Below are positions 36,811-49,355 of a DNA stretch of 64,000 nucleotides, in pieces; position 1 is the first letter of the stretch, and every line of letters begins with the position of its first letter. The notes under the pieces were generated by a model that was not told the DNA's origin, did not search any database, and worked only from the letters and a program-made list of their open reading frames with translations. The position numbers and the translations under genes are program-made. The stretch is from Membranipora membranacea (lineage: Eukaryota; Bryozoa; Gymnolaemata; Cheilostomatida; Membraniporidae). The DNA lies in the NCBI GenBank assembly GCA_914767715.1, contig OU612070.1, positions 21,626,025 through 21,690,024 of the forward strand, given 5' to 3'.

Positions 36811-37065
36811 CTACCGCTGATGTTCAGTAAGCTTGGGAATAGCTAAATTCTGTTTTGATGAAATGATTTTACTGCTTAAGCTTTGAATCCTCTCAAGGTG
36901 GTCATTTTGGGTGTTGCTAAGCTGACTGAAAAATGCTGCTATGCAATATACTAAAACAGAACGTATTACAGAAATATAAAAAACGCACAAGTTTATCCGT
37001 GGATACACCAAGACGTTTAAGCTGCAAAGAATCTCATAGTGGCCTATTCACCTCTTTGAATTAGA
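36811..37065 (-). pseudogene. LINE reverse transcriptase C-terminal fragment
   Basis: The minus frame reads FYISVIRSVLVYCIAAFFSQ and later NDHLERIQSLSSKII, the region after the RT core in CR1/Jockey-type LINEs (usually SVIRSVLEYACPVW...LERIQKRALRII). It is 5'-truncated with no catalytic motif. Confidence 0.7.
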
Positions 37066-37935
37066 TGTATATCCTTGTGTACCTTGATACCACGGTGCAA
37101 TAACGCTCAAGTCATTATAAAAATTATAGCATCATGGATCGTTAAACTTTCAAAACATTTTAACTGGCAGACTGAGAGATGCAGAAACCAGATATTGGTA
37201 GTCAACAAATCATTTTGATCTAGAAGATTGTATTTTTCTGCTGACCTCTTGAGCACATTTTTAGACCAATCACAGCTAGGCATTTTTAGACTCTGTTTCT
37301 CAGGGGTACTGGTGAATGGGCAATCATGGATATTGAAAGCCTAGATGTCAGTAAGTATGAGAAAACTTATTTAAATTATGCAAATTTCCTAAACTGTTAC
37401 GCATTTACAACAAAATATTGTATATCAAATTATCTTCCCAATTTTTTGACCTAATTTTGAGAAGAGAATTTGCAATAAAATATTGATAATGGAATATGAA
37501 AATTAAAATCCTCAAGATTTCAAGTATCTTAATAATGATTATTCTAACCTAAGCACATTGTTCATTGGGTAGGACCACATAAATGTTTGATGTGAGTTTG
37601 ATTGTTCATTGCGTTACTTCATGAGTCAATGCAAAACCACAATGTCAAACACTTTTGATAAGTTTTCAAAGATGAAGTAGCCAGCAGATTTTGTGAGCTA
37701 TTGATATAAGAGGAGGTGTGACCTTGGGGAGCCTGTGATCTTAGGCTGGAGAGATCCTTCATCACATGTAAGAGTAAATTCATGAATTATGTACAACATG
37801 TTCAGTGTGCTACTGGCGGTCTTCATTGCCTTATCACCTAGACTGCTTTTCTCAACTGTTATGACTGTTAGCTTTCATCCATTGAATTCCATATCTGGAA
37901 TAGCATCATTAGCTTTCTTTTGCAAAAAAAAGGGC

Positions 37936-38069
37936 TCGCAAAAATAGCCAGTCCCTAGTAGCAATCTAGAAATGCCCTAATCATCGACGCTGTAGGGGTA
38001 TAATTACTGTTTGCAATTTTGTAAACAAGACAATTTTTCAGGCCAATTATTCATGCTACTAGGGACAGC
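37936..38069. repeat. Small inverted-repeat element
   Basis: AGCCAGTCCCTAGTAGCA at the left and TGCTACTAGGGACAGCC at the right are near reverse complements about 100 bp apart. Probably a decayed MITE, upstream of the CUB/sushi gene. Confidence 0.45.
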
Positions 38070-38386
38070 CAATCAGATAACAGTCAGATGGGTCCCTGTG
38101 TTTAGTGTCCTAACCGTATAACGCTATGATACTATTTCCATTCTAAGAGAAGAATCTAATTCAGTGCTTTCATCATATAAATGAGTTATTTGAAACAACT
38201 TTTCGAGTTGAACTGTAAGAGTAAGTGTGTTTATGGGTAAGAGCGGGAAACTAAACCTTTATAAGTTGCCTGTCTCCCTTTTGAGATAAAATGGCGTTGT
38301 TATATTTTAACACATGCATTATCACAAGAGATCAGTTTACTCATATGGAAGATCACTTACTTTTGTAGATTGCCTTGTTCGTTATA

Positions 38387-41300
38387 ATGGGGTGCCCCTT
38401 GTTTCTGCTGGCGATACTTACTATAGCAACTAGTGGAACACTATGCCAATTTTTACCACGTGCTCAACATGTCTGTAATGGAACCAACACAGAACAAGCT
38501 GGACTTAGTGGCTCTATTGAGTTCAGGGATAAATGCGATCTTACTCTGAGGAACTTCACTCTACTCCGAAGTAAAGAAACACGTAGATACAGCATACCTG
38601 GTGTCAGTACGGAGGACAACTGTGGAGGAGCAGCAGAACTTACAATCAACACCAAATCATACTGTGTGAACGAATCAGTGAGGGATACTCTTGTCGAGTT
38701 AGATGGTGATGAAACAAGATTCATCCTGGAATCTGCTGAACCAGAATCATTCACACTCAGTTACTACAAAGGTACTGATATTGATATCTTACAAATAGAT
38801 CAAATTATATCAATTATATCATGTTATATTATATCACTGTCTGTTATAACACAATCACAGCAAAACAAAAACCAACAACTTTCGGCAAATATCGTACCCA
38901 ACAAAACTTTTTGTATTTTTCTCGCATTGATCTTCATATGACCTGTTTGAGTATATGACGAATGACGGTAAAGGGTACCCTTAAACAACGCTGAATTTTT
39001 GTAGACTAGTTAACACAACAAGTCATTCAAGAGTTTTTTCATTGAAATTTGTTCTGGAAATTCAAAATCAATTGCTTTTCCAATCTGTTTCACCTGTAGC
39101 AGGATTGATATTGAGGCCATTGAAGCAGAAACATTGCCAACTGCTGGTAAGCTGAAGAACAAGTTCAGATCACGCGTTACTTCTTTCCAAATTTTAGTGT
39201 TCATTGATGATATAAATGGTGACGAGGACGAACCTCTATATCTCGAAGGTGTGATGTCGAGTATCAAATATCCAGAACAGCCACCGCTTGATAATGAATT
39301 TATTGAGATCCCGTGTGAAAGCTTTCCTGATGAGATGTATATGTCTTTCACTCTCCTCAGTCCACAAGCTCAATTAGCTCCCGACCACCTTTTATATGTT
39401 GTGGGAAGACACCCAAATGGGCATATCATTGGTGCAAACATCAATGCGAAGCAGAACGTGGCGAGTAGTATAAGGTGTGTCAAACGTAATGGTGAATTTA
39501 GTTTGACAGAATCTGCAACAAGACCAATCTTTCTAGTAAAGTTTGAAGGTTTGTTAACAGACAGAGTATAGTTTGTGGTGTTGACTATATATTAGTTAAC
39601 CAGTTTTCCATCTGAAAGTGTATCAGTTGGATGTGTCTCATTGACTTTCCTCAACATTGACAACAACTAACTATAGGACTATGGGACATTAGAAATGTTC
39701 ACGGCTTGGATGGTTAGGACTGAACAATCTGGTGCTGTACCAGTGCAAAATGCTACCATTTCTTTTTACTTCAGAGAACTGTAAAGGTTAATGGACTAAG
39801 TTATCTACTAGTGTACAATGTTCCTGACACATGAAAAATATAATTATTTTGAACTCATGTGGAAATAATCAGTAATAAAATTTTTTAGGAAATTGTAGCA
39901 CATTGCGCTGGTACAGCATTAGATCTTGAAACCTCATACGCACAATTGATGAAAAAAGGAGGCAATTTCTAAAGATACACATAATTCTTTCCCAGAAGAA
40001 CTATGAATTTCGTTAGTGTCAAAATATTGCATAGCTACTGCAGAACTAGCTGCCAGACTCTATATTGCCTTGGTTCTTTTGAGGTCTTTAATTACAGATT
40101 ATGTCGCAGGTCTGTTGATGTCTGATATTTGTCATTGTATTTCATTTAGCTGTCATCTGTGACGTGAATGCTATTCCTCATGTGACTGCGGCATCTTACG
40201 CCCTCAACTATTCAAACAGCTATAATTTAGCTCTACCAGGAAAAGTAAATGTAATCTACAAGTGTAATGATGGCTATGAGCTTTCGAATCCTGAGAACAA
40301 TTCTGTATGGTGTGTAACTTCGGTGAAAAAAGATTATTTTGACGGAAGTTTTGCCCTTCTAGTAGCGGAATGGAGCTCTGCTGTTGGCATCAAATGTCAG
40401 AGAGGTTAGTTATTGTGGCTCACTTTAAATTTGTGACATTGACTTGCAAATAATAATTATTATCTTCTAAGGACTAATTGTGCAATTAAGAAATATATAT
40501 GACTATAATGATGATAGATGTACTGAAACTATTGGTTTATCTGGTTGAAATTGTTGTGGTTACAATCCGTTTCAGTTGTATATTTTGTAACAGGTCTTTC
40601 AAAGTCTGATGTCAGCATTTGTATTTTGTTTGCTTTAGATGACATCTGTGATGTGAGAGCCATTCCTGATTTGACTGGGGCATCTTACACTCTCCACTAT
40701 TCGAAAGGCTACAACTTAACTCTACCAGGAAATGTGAATGTAACCTATAAGTGCGATGAGGGCTATGAGCTTTCGAATGCCGAGAAGAACACAGTAGTGT
40801 GCGCAACAGTTAGGCAGGCAAAAGATGCAGTTGATGTCAAACCCAAACCTGAATGGAGTAGTATCGATGGCATCGAATGTCAGAGAGGTTAGTGGGTTGA
40901 ATCAAAACATAATCTGCTTTGGTTTTAACCGATCCCTTCTGAGCAATTTATATGACATTGAAGATCACGCCCAGATGGCAACCAAACCACAGTTCAATTT
41001 GATCTGACTCAATCAATTCCAATATATCTTAAGTGCGCTACTTGCGGTTTAGACGACAATATTGATGTCAATATCAATTATATACAGCCAAATATTGCAA
41101 ACCAAATATGAGTATTATGAAGTTTCAAGGTACCTAGACAGACAGAGTATAGTTTGTTGTGATGCTTTTATATTTGTTCCATTGCCGTTACAATTTTGTC
41201 TCAGTTTTAATGTGTGACATTGACTCACAACTATAAACAAATAAATAGAACTACATCTGCTATAAATAAATAAATAGGAAATGAGTACTGAAAAATGTAT

Positions 41301-42353
41301 TGGATTTACTGTATTTGATAATGATGTTGTTATGTTGCAAAGTCTGGTCTCTGTTTTATATTTATTTACTTAAGTTGCCATATGTGATGTGAAAGCCATT
41401 CCTGATTTGACTGGGGCATCTTACACTCTCCACTATTCGAAAGGCTACAACTTAACTCTACCAGGAAAAGTGAATGTAACCTACAAGTGCAATAATGGGT
41501 CTGAGCTTGCAAATCCTGAGAAGAATACAATAGTGTGCGCTACAAAGGTGCAGACAAGAGATGCAGATGATGCAAATCTCATGGCCGTATGGAGTGCTAC
41601 CAATGACATCAAATGTCAGAGAGGTCAGTTAGTTGAATCAAAACAGAATTTGGTTTGTGTAAAACTAAAGCTGTCAATGCGATGTCAATAATCCATGCCA
41701 TTGAGCATTCATCCAGTGGAGAGCTTCACCTTTTCTGCACAGCCTTGAAATATTTACTATCCCTTGTTCACATTCACTCATTCACTCATTCACTCATTCA
41801 AATCATGAAACCTAGTTTAGCTGAACTATAGGTAATATGAATCCTTAATGGTACATGGGAATAACTGATAAAGTTGTGTCATGCTTTGCTTTGCATTGAA
41901 ATTTTTACCATACAAATCTGAGACACAACTTTATCATAAGTAATTGCCTGACTAAATCATGCTTCGGTCATTAGGTAGTCTTTAACATTTTTTCATATTG
42001 TATGTTACACTTTAAAGCTGAGGCATGAATTCAATTTCTTTTCAGTTGCAAAAGGTGAAAGAAAAAGGTATACAGCACCGATTGTTGTGAGTGTGATAGT
42101 GGTGATTGCTGTTATAGCTGCTGCTGTAATACTAGTAGCAAAGAAGAATCAAAGTACCGTAGCTGCAGCCCCTTTAGCAAAACCAACTCCACTTGTGAAG
42201 GTTGTGAAAAAGAAGAAACGTATCATTAATTACTCCTCAGGAACAAAGCAAACAAGCACAAAGTTTGTCATAGGGGGCGAGGAAAAGATTAGAAAAAAGA
42301 AGAAGAAACATAGCACCTCTAGAACTAGTCTGCCTAACAATGTCAAGGCTTAA
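38387..42353 (+). CDS. Single-pass membrane protein with two CUB-like and three sushi (CCP) domains, complete
   Basis: Exons 38387-38771, 39198-39548, 40150-40404, 40639-40887, 41375-41623, 42046-42353 (TAA); every junction is phase 1, total 598 residues. Start: ATG at 38387, 18 bp after a likely 5'-UTR acceptor (AG at 38367-38368), then a signal peptide (FLLAILTIATSGTLC). Residues about 30-128 and 129-245 are CUB-like (LSGSIEF...CDLTLRNF; LEGVMSS.KYPEQPP...LLYVVG), but divergent. Residues 246-496 are three sushi domains, each one exon with four cysteines and the tryptophan (CDV...YKC.GYELSN...VxC...EWSS.GIxCQRG). A membrane helix lies at about 508-527 and the tail of about 70 residues is very lysine-rich. 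Possible role in self/non-self recognition, complement-like control or adhesion (inference). Exons 4 and 5 are nearly identical over ASYTLHYSKGYNLTLPG, showing recent exon duplication. Confidence 0.88.
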
Positions 42354-43469
42354 CCTGTAGATGTATACAAACTCCATAGCAAACACAGATGAATGAAGGT
42401 CTTCTCATAAGCTGTGATCGAGTTTGTCAAATCTTCCCAAAGCATATTTGAGGTGGTTGTTTTTCACGAACATGACACTAGGTGTAGACAAATTGGTATC
42501 AACATATATTTTCCGTGTAACATGCATGCATGTTTGCAACATAATGATAATAAGGTGTCATGTAGAGCATGTATGCATTTGTTTAAAATTTTGTTTCCTT
42601 GAAGTCAATTGTACTCGATACACTCCCTTGTGTTTCTTTCTCTTTTTGTTTCTTGTTTTGTTTTTCAGCACTCTTGTTGGCATTAATTTTGTTCTAAATG
42701 GAATGGTGCACAAGTTGTCTCAGAAAAAGAATAGATAGAAAAAACAAACAAATTAATTGACCTGAAAACAGGGTTAGAAGAGAAAAATTGAAGATTATAA
42801 ATGACGCTCGAACAACTTTACAATTAAGAGATGCGTATGGAAATTAGAAGATTATTGATTGTGGAAGAACACATTGATGTCAAAGAACATATAAAATGAA
42901 TAATGTTTTGTTTGTAAGCTGTTGTTGCAAACATTGACATCAGTGCATACTGTCCATCAACCTGGCCACTTTGCAGTCAGGGCTTTAACTCCATTTCCAA
43001 CATCGTACAAACTTAATTTAAATTAACTCTTTTTTTTCTTCTGTTCCACGTAGTAATTGTTCCTCATCTGGTTTGCTGGATGGTTTAAGAGATTCACTTT
43101 GTCTACCCATGTGTGTGAGGTACAGAATATTCGCCAGCCCCTGGTAGAAATTCGAATATTGATATATTTCCTTAAAAATCCCGAAAACAGAGACATGAGA
43201 CATTTGTTCTGTGCCGGAAAATATTAAAAACTGATTGCTATTGAAGAATAAGCGGTATCGGGATAACCATTCCAGACATTAATATTATGAATTACTTATT
43301 GACCAGAATAGCATTATGGTTAATTTATTCAGTAAAAATGCATTGTGGGATACTCATTGTAGCGAATGACATTATGGGATATTGATACAAAAAACTACAT
43401 CGTGGGATGCTGATTCAAGAAAACGGCATTGTGGGATACTCATTCCAGAAGTTTCCATTGCTGGTTATC
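42354..43469. other. 3' flank of the CUB/sushi gene
   Basis: Probably 3' untranslated sequence, then intergenic DNA. A minus-strand frame at 43018-43203 ends in an acidic/basic stretch (KPDEEQLLRGTEEKK) and could be a tail exon of the MFS fragment, but no splice junction ties it in. Around 43290-43450 a motif CATT(G/A)TGGGATA recurs three or four times. Confidence 0.4.
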
Positions 43470-43728
43470 CTACTTATCTGAGGATATTATACCTTCTGTT
43501 GTATACCTATTACCCAATCTACTAGATACATCATTCATCTTCAATAACATACTAACCATCACAAGATACGCAAAGCTGATTGCGGTTGAATACCATTCAT
43601 ATGATATTGTCTGTACAAGAGCTCCACCAGTCAGCGGTCCTAATATGGATCCCAGGCCTATTGCTGCATTAATCATCCAAGTTATCATACCAAAAGTCTT
43701 CAAATTCTCACCATCATAGCCATTAACC
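43470..43728 (-). pseudogene. Orphan last exon of a major facilitator superfamily transporter
   Basis: After a good acceptor (TTTTCCAG, just right of 43728) the frame encodes about 86 residues to a TAG. Two membrane segments flank a GLGSILGPLTGGALVQ motif, as in the loop and helix of MFS carriers near transmembrane helices 10-12 (SLC18-like families carry GxxxGPxxGG here), followed by a short cytoplasmic tail. No upstream exon was found before the LINE stack that begins at 44.4 kb. It is either the 3' end of a gene with a very large TE-filled intron, or a fragment. Confidence 0.55.
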
Positions 43729-44414
43729 CTGGAAAAGGTCATAAACTAAAATCGTCCTTTTGATTTTTACACAAGTGGGCCCAATGGTTGTAGAATGGGT
43801 GTCGTGGGTATTAAGAAATGAAATTCCATTCCATATATCTCACCATAAAAAGACAGATAAGATATGAAAGCAAGAAATTATTCAAGAGAATCACAAAATG
43901 TTTACGGTGGTGATCCAGTTGCATTATGATCTGAACATTGTGAGATGACTTGTCTCCATATATAAAGGAAGGAGCACAACTCCTGATTCATAAAAAGAAT
44001 TGTTTTGTAGAGATTAAGCATTATTTTGGCTAAATAAGAAAGGTGTGCAGAATGTGATTTTTCAGATATTACTGAATCCACACTCCTGATGAATTAAAGA
44101 ATTGACTGCAAAGATTCAGACTGTACAATTCCTTAAATCCAGAGAAGTTACATTATGATTATGTGTATCTGTGTATCTTACATATATAGATACTTTTATT
44201 GGCAACCAAATTCATCTCATTCGAAATGTTTTGCACTCAGTGCCAGAAAAAAAAAGAATTTTTAAACAAGAAACATAAAAGAAATAATAGATCATCGATG
44301 ATGTTGGTCAAGTCGATAATATATGGTTCAATAGTAATGTTTTGAATGAACTGAACTTCTCTTTAGATCTCAAATGTACTGGTAAAGAATTATTTGTAGC
44401 AGAAACTTTGTATC

Positions 44415-44732
44415 TTAGATTGTCAGTATGATATAAAAGTAAATGTTTATCACAAAAATTGAACTTGGTAGTGTTTTTAAATCCCTATAAATAAATGGTA
44501 ATGGAGGTGTCAAAAAATTGTTTACCTTATGCGCAAAAAGTGAAGTGAAATAACAAACAAGCTTAGGAAGAGGTAGGAGTTGTAATGATTGTGTAATGTA
44601 TTCGGTTGGAATGAGATAATATGGAATGTAATGCACATGGGTGATAATGCGTAAAGCCCGTTTATGCAACAAAAGTAATCTATTGAGGACATTATTGCAG
44701 GACAAGTTGCCAATGATATGGATACCATACAC
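44415..44732 (-). pseudogene. LINE ORF2 C-terminal segment
   Basis: MYGIHIIGNLSCNNVLNRLL followed by LLHKRALRIITHVHY and LLPLPKLVCYFTSLF is the post-RT region of CR1/L2-type LINEs (usually YGI..WG...L..IQKRALRII.......LPLPKL). It continues the minus-strand LINE that stops at about 46640; about 1.9 kb of other sequence separates the parts. Confidence 0.75.
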
Positions 44733-44801
44733 ATCGAAAACTACATTGCATGTATGTAGTTTTGAAATGTGGGTCTAACTTGGAGTTATGCTTTCACAGC
44801 C

Positions 44802-45175
44802 CTATTATGCAAGTGTCAAAGATGGGATTAGAATTGCAAGGATCTGCAAAATCAACAAACCATTGTCAAATGTATGTACAGGTAATACTGTAGGAAAAAG
44901 CGCACGAATATATTTGATAGCTAAACATAATTGAGCAATTATGGACAAGCAAAAAAAGGAAGGTGGTATGGTGCAGCACATGTGTGATATACTGAATACG
45001 AGGATTAATGAAGCTTAGATACTATCATTGGTCCATAAATTTGCTATAGTCTATGGCTACATGCAATAATAATTATTATAAATATATAAATAATATCATT
45101 CAGACGACGGGACGCTGCCTTAGCAAACAGATATAATTCTTAAATATGGTTGGCTATCATTGTAACCAGCACATT
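44802..45175 (+). repeat. Inverted duplicate of 55045-55436 (LINE 5' region)
   Basis: Starts TTATGCAAGTGTCAAAGATG. Matches the reverse complement of 55045-55436 with scattered changes, including AAAGGAAGGTGGTATGGTGC and TCAGACGACGGGACGCTGCC, and reaches the start of an open frame (GYHCNQH here, GYWCNQH there). Both copies begin at the same base, as expected for a full-length 5' end. It lies inside the interruption of the minus-strand LINE. Confidence 0.75.
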
Positions 45176-46630
45176 CGAGCATCTGCTGCCCAACCAATTC
45201 AAGCGCTACAAAGCAATCGACTGCCATACAAAAATTTTTGGGGCCTATGTCCAATTAACCCTTTGCCTCAGCCAGCCCTCGTTGACCCACAAACTGACCT
45301 TCATGACTGGAACTTCCAGCCCACTGACACAGATTCCTTACAGGTGTTTGCCTCACCTTTCCATTTGTCCCAGTGTTCATTTCAAAGCAATGCACAAAGG
45401 ACAAATAATATAAATTTCTAAATTCCAAGAACTACCCTTTGGCAGTTTGAAAAAATCAATCCTATGCCCACAAGGTGAAAAAGATGTCACTAATTAATTC
45501 ATTTTCCTAGAAGCTGCAAAAGAAGTGGTAATGTCAATATTCATTAAACTTACATTGGTGCATAAATTTACTCAATATCTAGTGGAAATTAGGCCGGGAT
45601 CGCATTGTACAACTGTATGGCAATGTTTGTGGTCTTCCCTTGTATCCTTGTTCAACAATGTTTCAGCATACCTAGCTTAATTTCTTTTGACAATGATCCA
45701 CATAGTCTTCTAAGGTACCTGTCAATCTTTTGACTCTCATCTGTCCATGACTTACAGGTCAATGGTGATCAATTCTTGCCTCAGATAAGAGAGCAAACAG
45801 CAATATATTATTTTGCGCTTACTGCAGCCACTCTAAAATGAAGTTTAGAGCAGGTGACCTTCAGCATCCATTCAGACACTAATACCACAGACATAACATT
45901 CAGAAAATAACTCCATTGATACTAAGTCCTATGTCATCATGCAAGCAAACTTGATGATAAAATCATACAGGCTTTCAAATCCTTGATTTGTGTATAGTAC
46001 TAAGACAATTTAAGAAAGTTTCTGCTGGCATTGAAATCTAATTTTGCCTGACAATGCATAGCCTCTTTTCAGAGGGATTCTTCTAATCGCCAGCCACTTA
46101 TGTCACATATGGATGGCAACTGTTCTATACCGGGAGAGCTTAAATTTAAATTATAATAGTAAACGCTCTGATTCCTAGCATAACAACCCTGCAATATATT
46201 GACACGGTATGGTTGAACAAGTTGAACATAGAGCTTATAAAAAATAAACTTATTAACCATCTCTGATAGTGATGTTACTCTCATAGCAGTCTACGCTGAT
46301 TTTCCAAGTTGAGATTGATATCTAGTAAAATGTAACATTGATTGAAGGGACAGGTTTATTGAAGACAATTTCCATTGAAGATCTTAGGGTATTCAGATAC
46401 TGTTGTGTTGTTCCAGCTAGAGTTTATCTTTTAGATTAATGTTGACACTTCTCACTTGTGAGTGAGCATAACTCCCAAAATATGAAATTTAAAACTACAT
46501 AAGTGTGATATAGATTTTGATGTGATATATAAGGTGACAATAGATAAACTGAAAATAAAATGTGGGGGCACTTGCTATGTCCAAGAATTATCTCAAATAT
46601 TGAAGTAGGTAAACGTTCCGTTGTACCCTT
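45176..46630. other. Insert within the minus-strand LINE, content unidentified
   Basis: Lies between the LINE pieces ending at about 46640 and resuming at 44732. Together with 44802-45175 it appears to be a later insertion. Two overlapping plus frames (45146-45421) and a minus frame (46069-46284) give no recognisable domain. Confidence 0.4.
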
Positions 46631-46639
46631 TTATATACA

Positions 46640-47645
46640 TTATTCTAGGTGATCTTGCCATGAAAGCGAGTCATTCAACACAAAACCAACAAGCCTTGTA
46701 GTTCTCTGTCTGTTTAGTTTTGCATGACATATGTACAGTTCCAGGTCATAAAGGGGATCTGAGATATTAAGTAGCATGTGATGAGGTTCCTGAACATTTA
46801 TAACCATCCGGTTATGATTGCACCAATCCAAAATTACATTTAAATCTTCAGATGGCTTCACCTTTAGTTGATGAAGGATTTTATTAGATGACAGGAACAC
46901 TGTATCATCAGCATATGCAGATGATGATCATTCTGATTTTGATGAAGTTAATAAATCATTTGTGAATATGAGAAACATAGTTGGCGCTAGGATTGAACCT
47001 TGAGGGACCCCTATCGTGATAAGCATCTACAAGATTCAATATAATTGAGTTTAACAAACTGCCTTCTGTCTGTCAGAAAGGTGTCAAGAAGTTTTAACAT
47101 ATTTCCTCCAATTCCACAAGCCTTTAACTTATTGTATAGTAAAATATGGGATACACAGTCATGCCTTTTTAAAATCCAGAAAATGCAATGTCATAATATA
47201 TCCATTAAAGAGTCTGACATAATTTTAAATAAACGGTCTGAACAAGAATGGCCTTTTCTAAATCCACATTGAAGCTCATGGATGATTTTGTTCTTAGTGA
47301 GATATTCTTGCAGATGGTGATTTATGTGTTTCTCAAATACTTTTGAATGAACAGGCAAGACTGAAATTGGCCTTTAACTTGATGGGTTATTTATATCGCT
47401 TTATGTATTGGTGTAACTCGAGCTAGTTTCCATATTGAAGGGAACTCAATTTTGCTTAAAACACTGCTAAACATATCGGTGACAATATCCACAAGATAAG
47501 GCCAAACAAGCTTCAACATCTTTTCTGTAATTCTGTCAGGTACTGTACTTTTACGATCAAGAATGTGGAACAACGTAATTGTACATGTGACAGGGGTGAA
47601 TTGTTGTATGTCTGACAAATTATATTCTGATTCAGGAAATGTCAT
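46640..47645 (-). pseudogene. LINE ORF2 reverse transcriptase (CR1/Jockey-like), frameshifted
   Basis: On the minus strand, in order: IPSIWKLARVTPIHK region (about 47410), RPISVLPVHSKVFEKHI (about 47370), ECGFR-like QCGFRKGHS (about 47260), VPQGSILAP (about 46995), AYADDTVF (about 46920, the catalytic YADD) and SLSWQDHLE (about 46645). Several frameshifts and stops separate the motifs, so it is dead. It shares its orientation with the endonuclease block at 47976-48790. Confidence 0.85.
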
Positions 47646-47975
47646 CTCATCCGTTACAACAAGGTTCTCTGTGATTGATTTTTCAATGGATGTGAAATGG
47701 CTGTTAAATCTCCTTCTCCTTCTCCTTCTTTTTATTCTTCAAAACATCCCATACAGGTTTTGTATTACCTTTAGACTCTTTAATAGTATTAGAAATAGCT
47801 CTTTTCTTCTTTTGTCTAATCATATTTGTGACATAATTTCACTGTTTTTTATACCCTTCCTAATCACCGTTTTGCTTGAGTTGATCGCTGATTTTGATAT
47901 TCATTTTTACCTCATCATCCAACAATTTTGGAAGATTATGCTTTCTAACAAAACGAGTCTTCTCAAACACGAGTT

Positions 47976-48790
47976 TTAATATAAGATAATTAAAATGGCT
48001 ATAGAACTTCTAAACATTGAGTCTATTGATCTTTCATACAACACATAACCAAAATTTTCCCTTGAGAATGTGTTAAAAATGTTTTCAGGTGGTGCAAATG
48101 AATAATCCAAAAGCGTTACCTTGCATCTTTCTTTAGATATTTTAACATTTTTATCAATCTCTCTTGAAGCTACTATTCTGAAATGATCGCTCAGTGAATA
48201 TTTGATGACACCAGATTTAGCAATATTGTCACATTTACTTGAATAGATGTGGTCAATTAGTGTCCTTGATGAATTAGTTATGCGAGTGGGTTCAGATATA
48301 TATTGATTCAACAGCAGTGGAGAGGTAACATTATCTAACCACCTGTTTTTCGAAGCCTGATTTAGCAAATCAATATTGAAATAAATCACCAAATATTATA
48401 ATTTCATCGTTCGAACCATAACAACGCTCAACAAACTCTGAAAAGTTTGTGATCCATGATGCTATTGATTGGGGAGGTCCATATAAATATGTGACCAAAA
48501 AACTCTTTTGGCTTTTTGGTTTGACCTTGACTCTTATACTCTCATCCATAGCAGGATCTAAATTTTCCAGATGTTCAATGACCAGTGAATCATGGACATA
48601 GCAGAGTAAACCCCCCCCCCCCCCCATTGTTACAGAGCCAATCCCTTCTTATCACCTTATATCCTGGTACCTCATATAAGCAGCTGTCATCATTTTCATT
48701 CAAAGATATTTCAGCCAAACACAGTATGATGAATTTGTGATCACTAAGAATTAAACGAACCTCTTCCAGTTTGCTTGCCAATCCACGGAT
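47976..48790 (-). pseudogene. LINE ORF2 apurinic-type endonuclease domain, frameshifted
   Basis: The minus strand reads NIRGLASKLEEV (N-terminus, about 48785), IILCLAEISLN, GGGGLLCYV (with a C homopolymer at 48611-48626), EIIIFGDL with a small duplication breaking the usual GDFNIDLLN, TLIDHIYSS (about 48250) and YSLSDHF (about 48195). These are standard LINE endonuclease landmarks. The start of the frame is separated by the TTAA element at 48796-49355. Confidence 0.85.
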
Positions 48791-48795
48791 ATTAA

Positions 48796-49355
48796 GGTAG
48801 AGACACAGGGGTCAGAAATTATCAACTTTCCATACACGTTGCGTCATTATATCAAAGAAATGACGCCCAAAAGGCTGTTTTTTGATTGCTAGAAATTTCA
48901 AAACAGGTTATACATATTTTTAGGGATATAGTGTATCCTAATATTCGATTGAAAATAATATATCATGAGCCCAAAGTGGCTTTTTACTTCACGCCATGTT
49001 GTGTGTGATTTTTCAAATTTGAAGATATAATGTGAATATTCGAGCATCATTTTGAGATAGATTGAATAAGTAAAAGCCAAATCTTTTGCTTTTTCCCACT
49101 AGAGTGCTGGTTAAATGACATGCACTCCAATTTTCAGCAGTAAAATTAATCAATCAAGATCGGCACAGACCAATGAAGGTAGATACATTTTGCGTCATTT
49201 TTCCATAGCGCCAAACATGCTGTCAAAACGACCATTAGTAAGGCCAGAAAATTTTCTTACATACGAAGCCGCTTTGATTAGGCATAGTATAAACAGGAAA
49301 TGCCAACAGAACAGTGTAGAGAAAGTTGATATTTACTGACCCCCGTGTCTCTACC
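48796..49355. mobile_element. TTAA-flanked non-autonomous DNA transposon nested in a LINE
   Basis: Terminal inverted repeats of about 36 bp: GGTAGAGACACAGGGGTCAG at the left; the right end inverted reads GGTAGAGACACGGGGGTCAG, continuing with ATCAACTTTC in both. TTAA lies at 48792-48795 and 49356-49359. TTAA targeting points to piggyBac- or Kolobok-type transposase. No transposase frame inside. The LINE coding frame is readable on both sides (FHSAY to the right, NIRGLASKL to the left), so the insertion point is exact. Confidence 0.85.

Noticed and set aside
39134-39571. Open frame of 145 codons read straight through the second CUB exon
   Set aside because: The coding exon starts after the acceptor ATTTTAG at 39197 and ends at the donor at 39549; the frame outside these borders is intron.
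47563-47979. 138-codon hydrophobic plus-strand frame
   Set aside because: Antisense to the minus-strand LINE endonuclease/RT; composition follows from its AT-rich complement.
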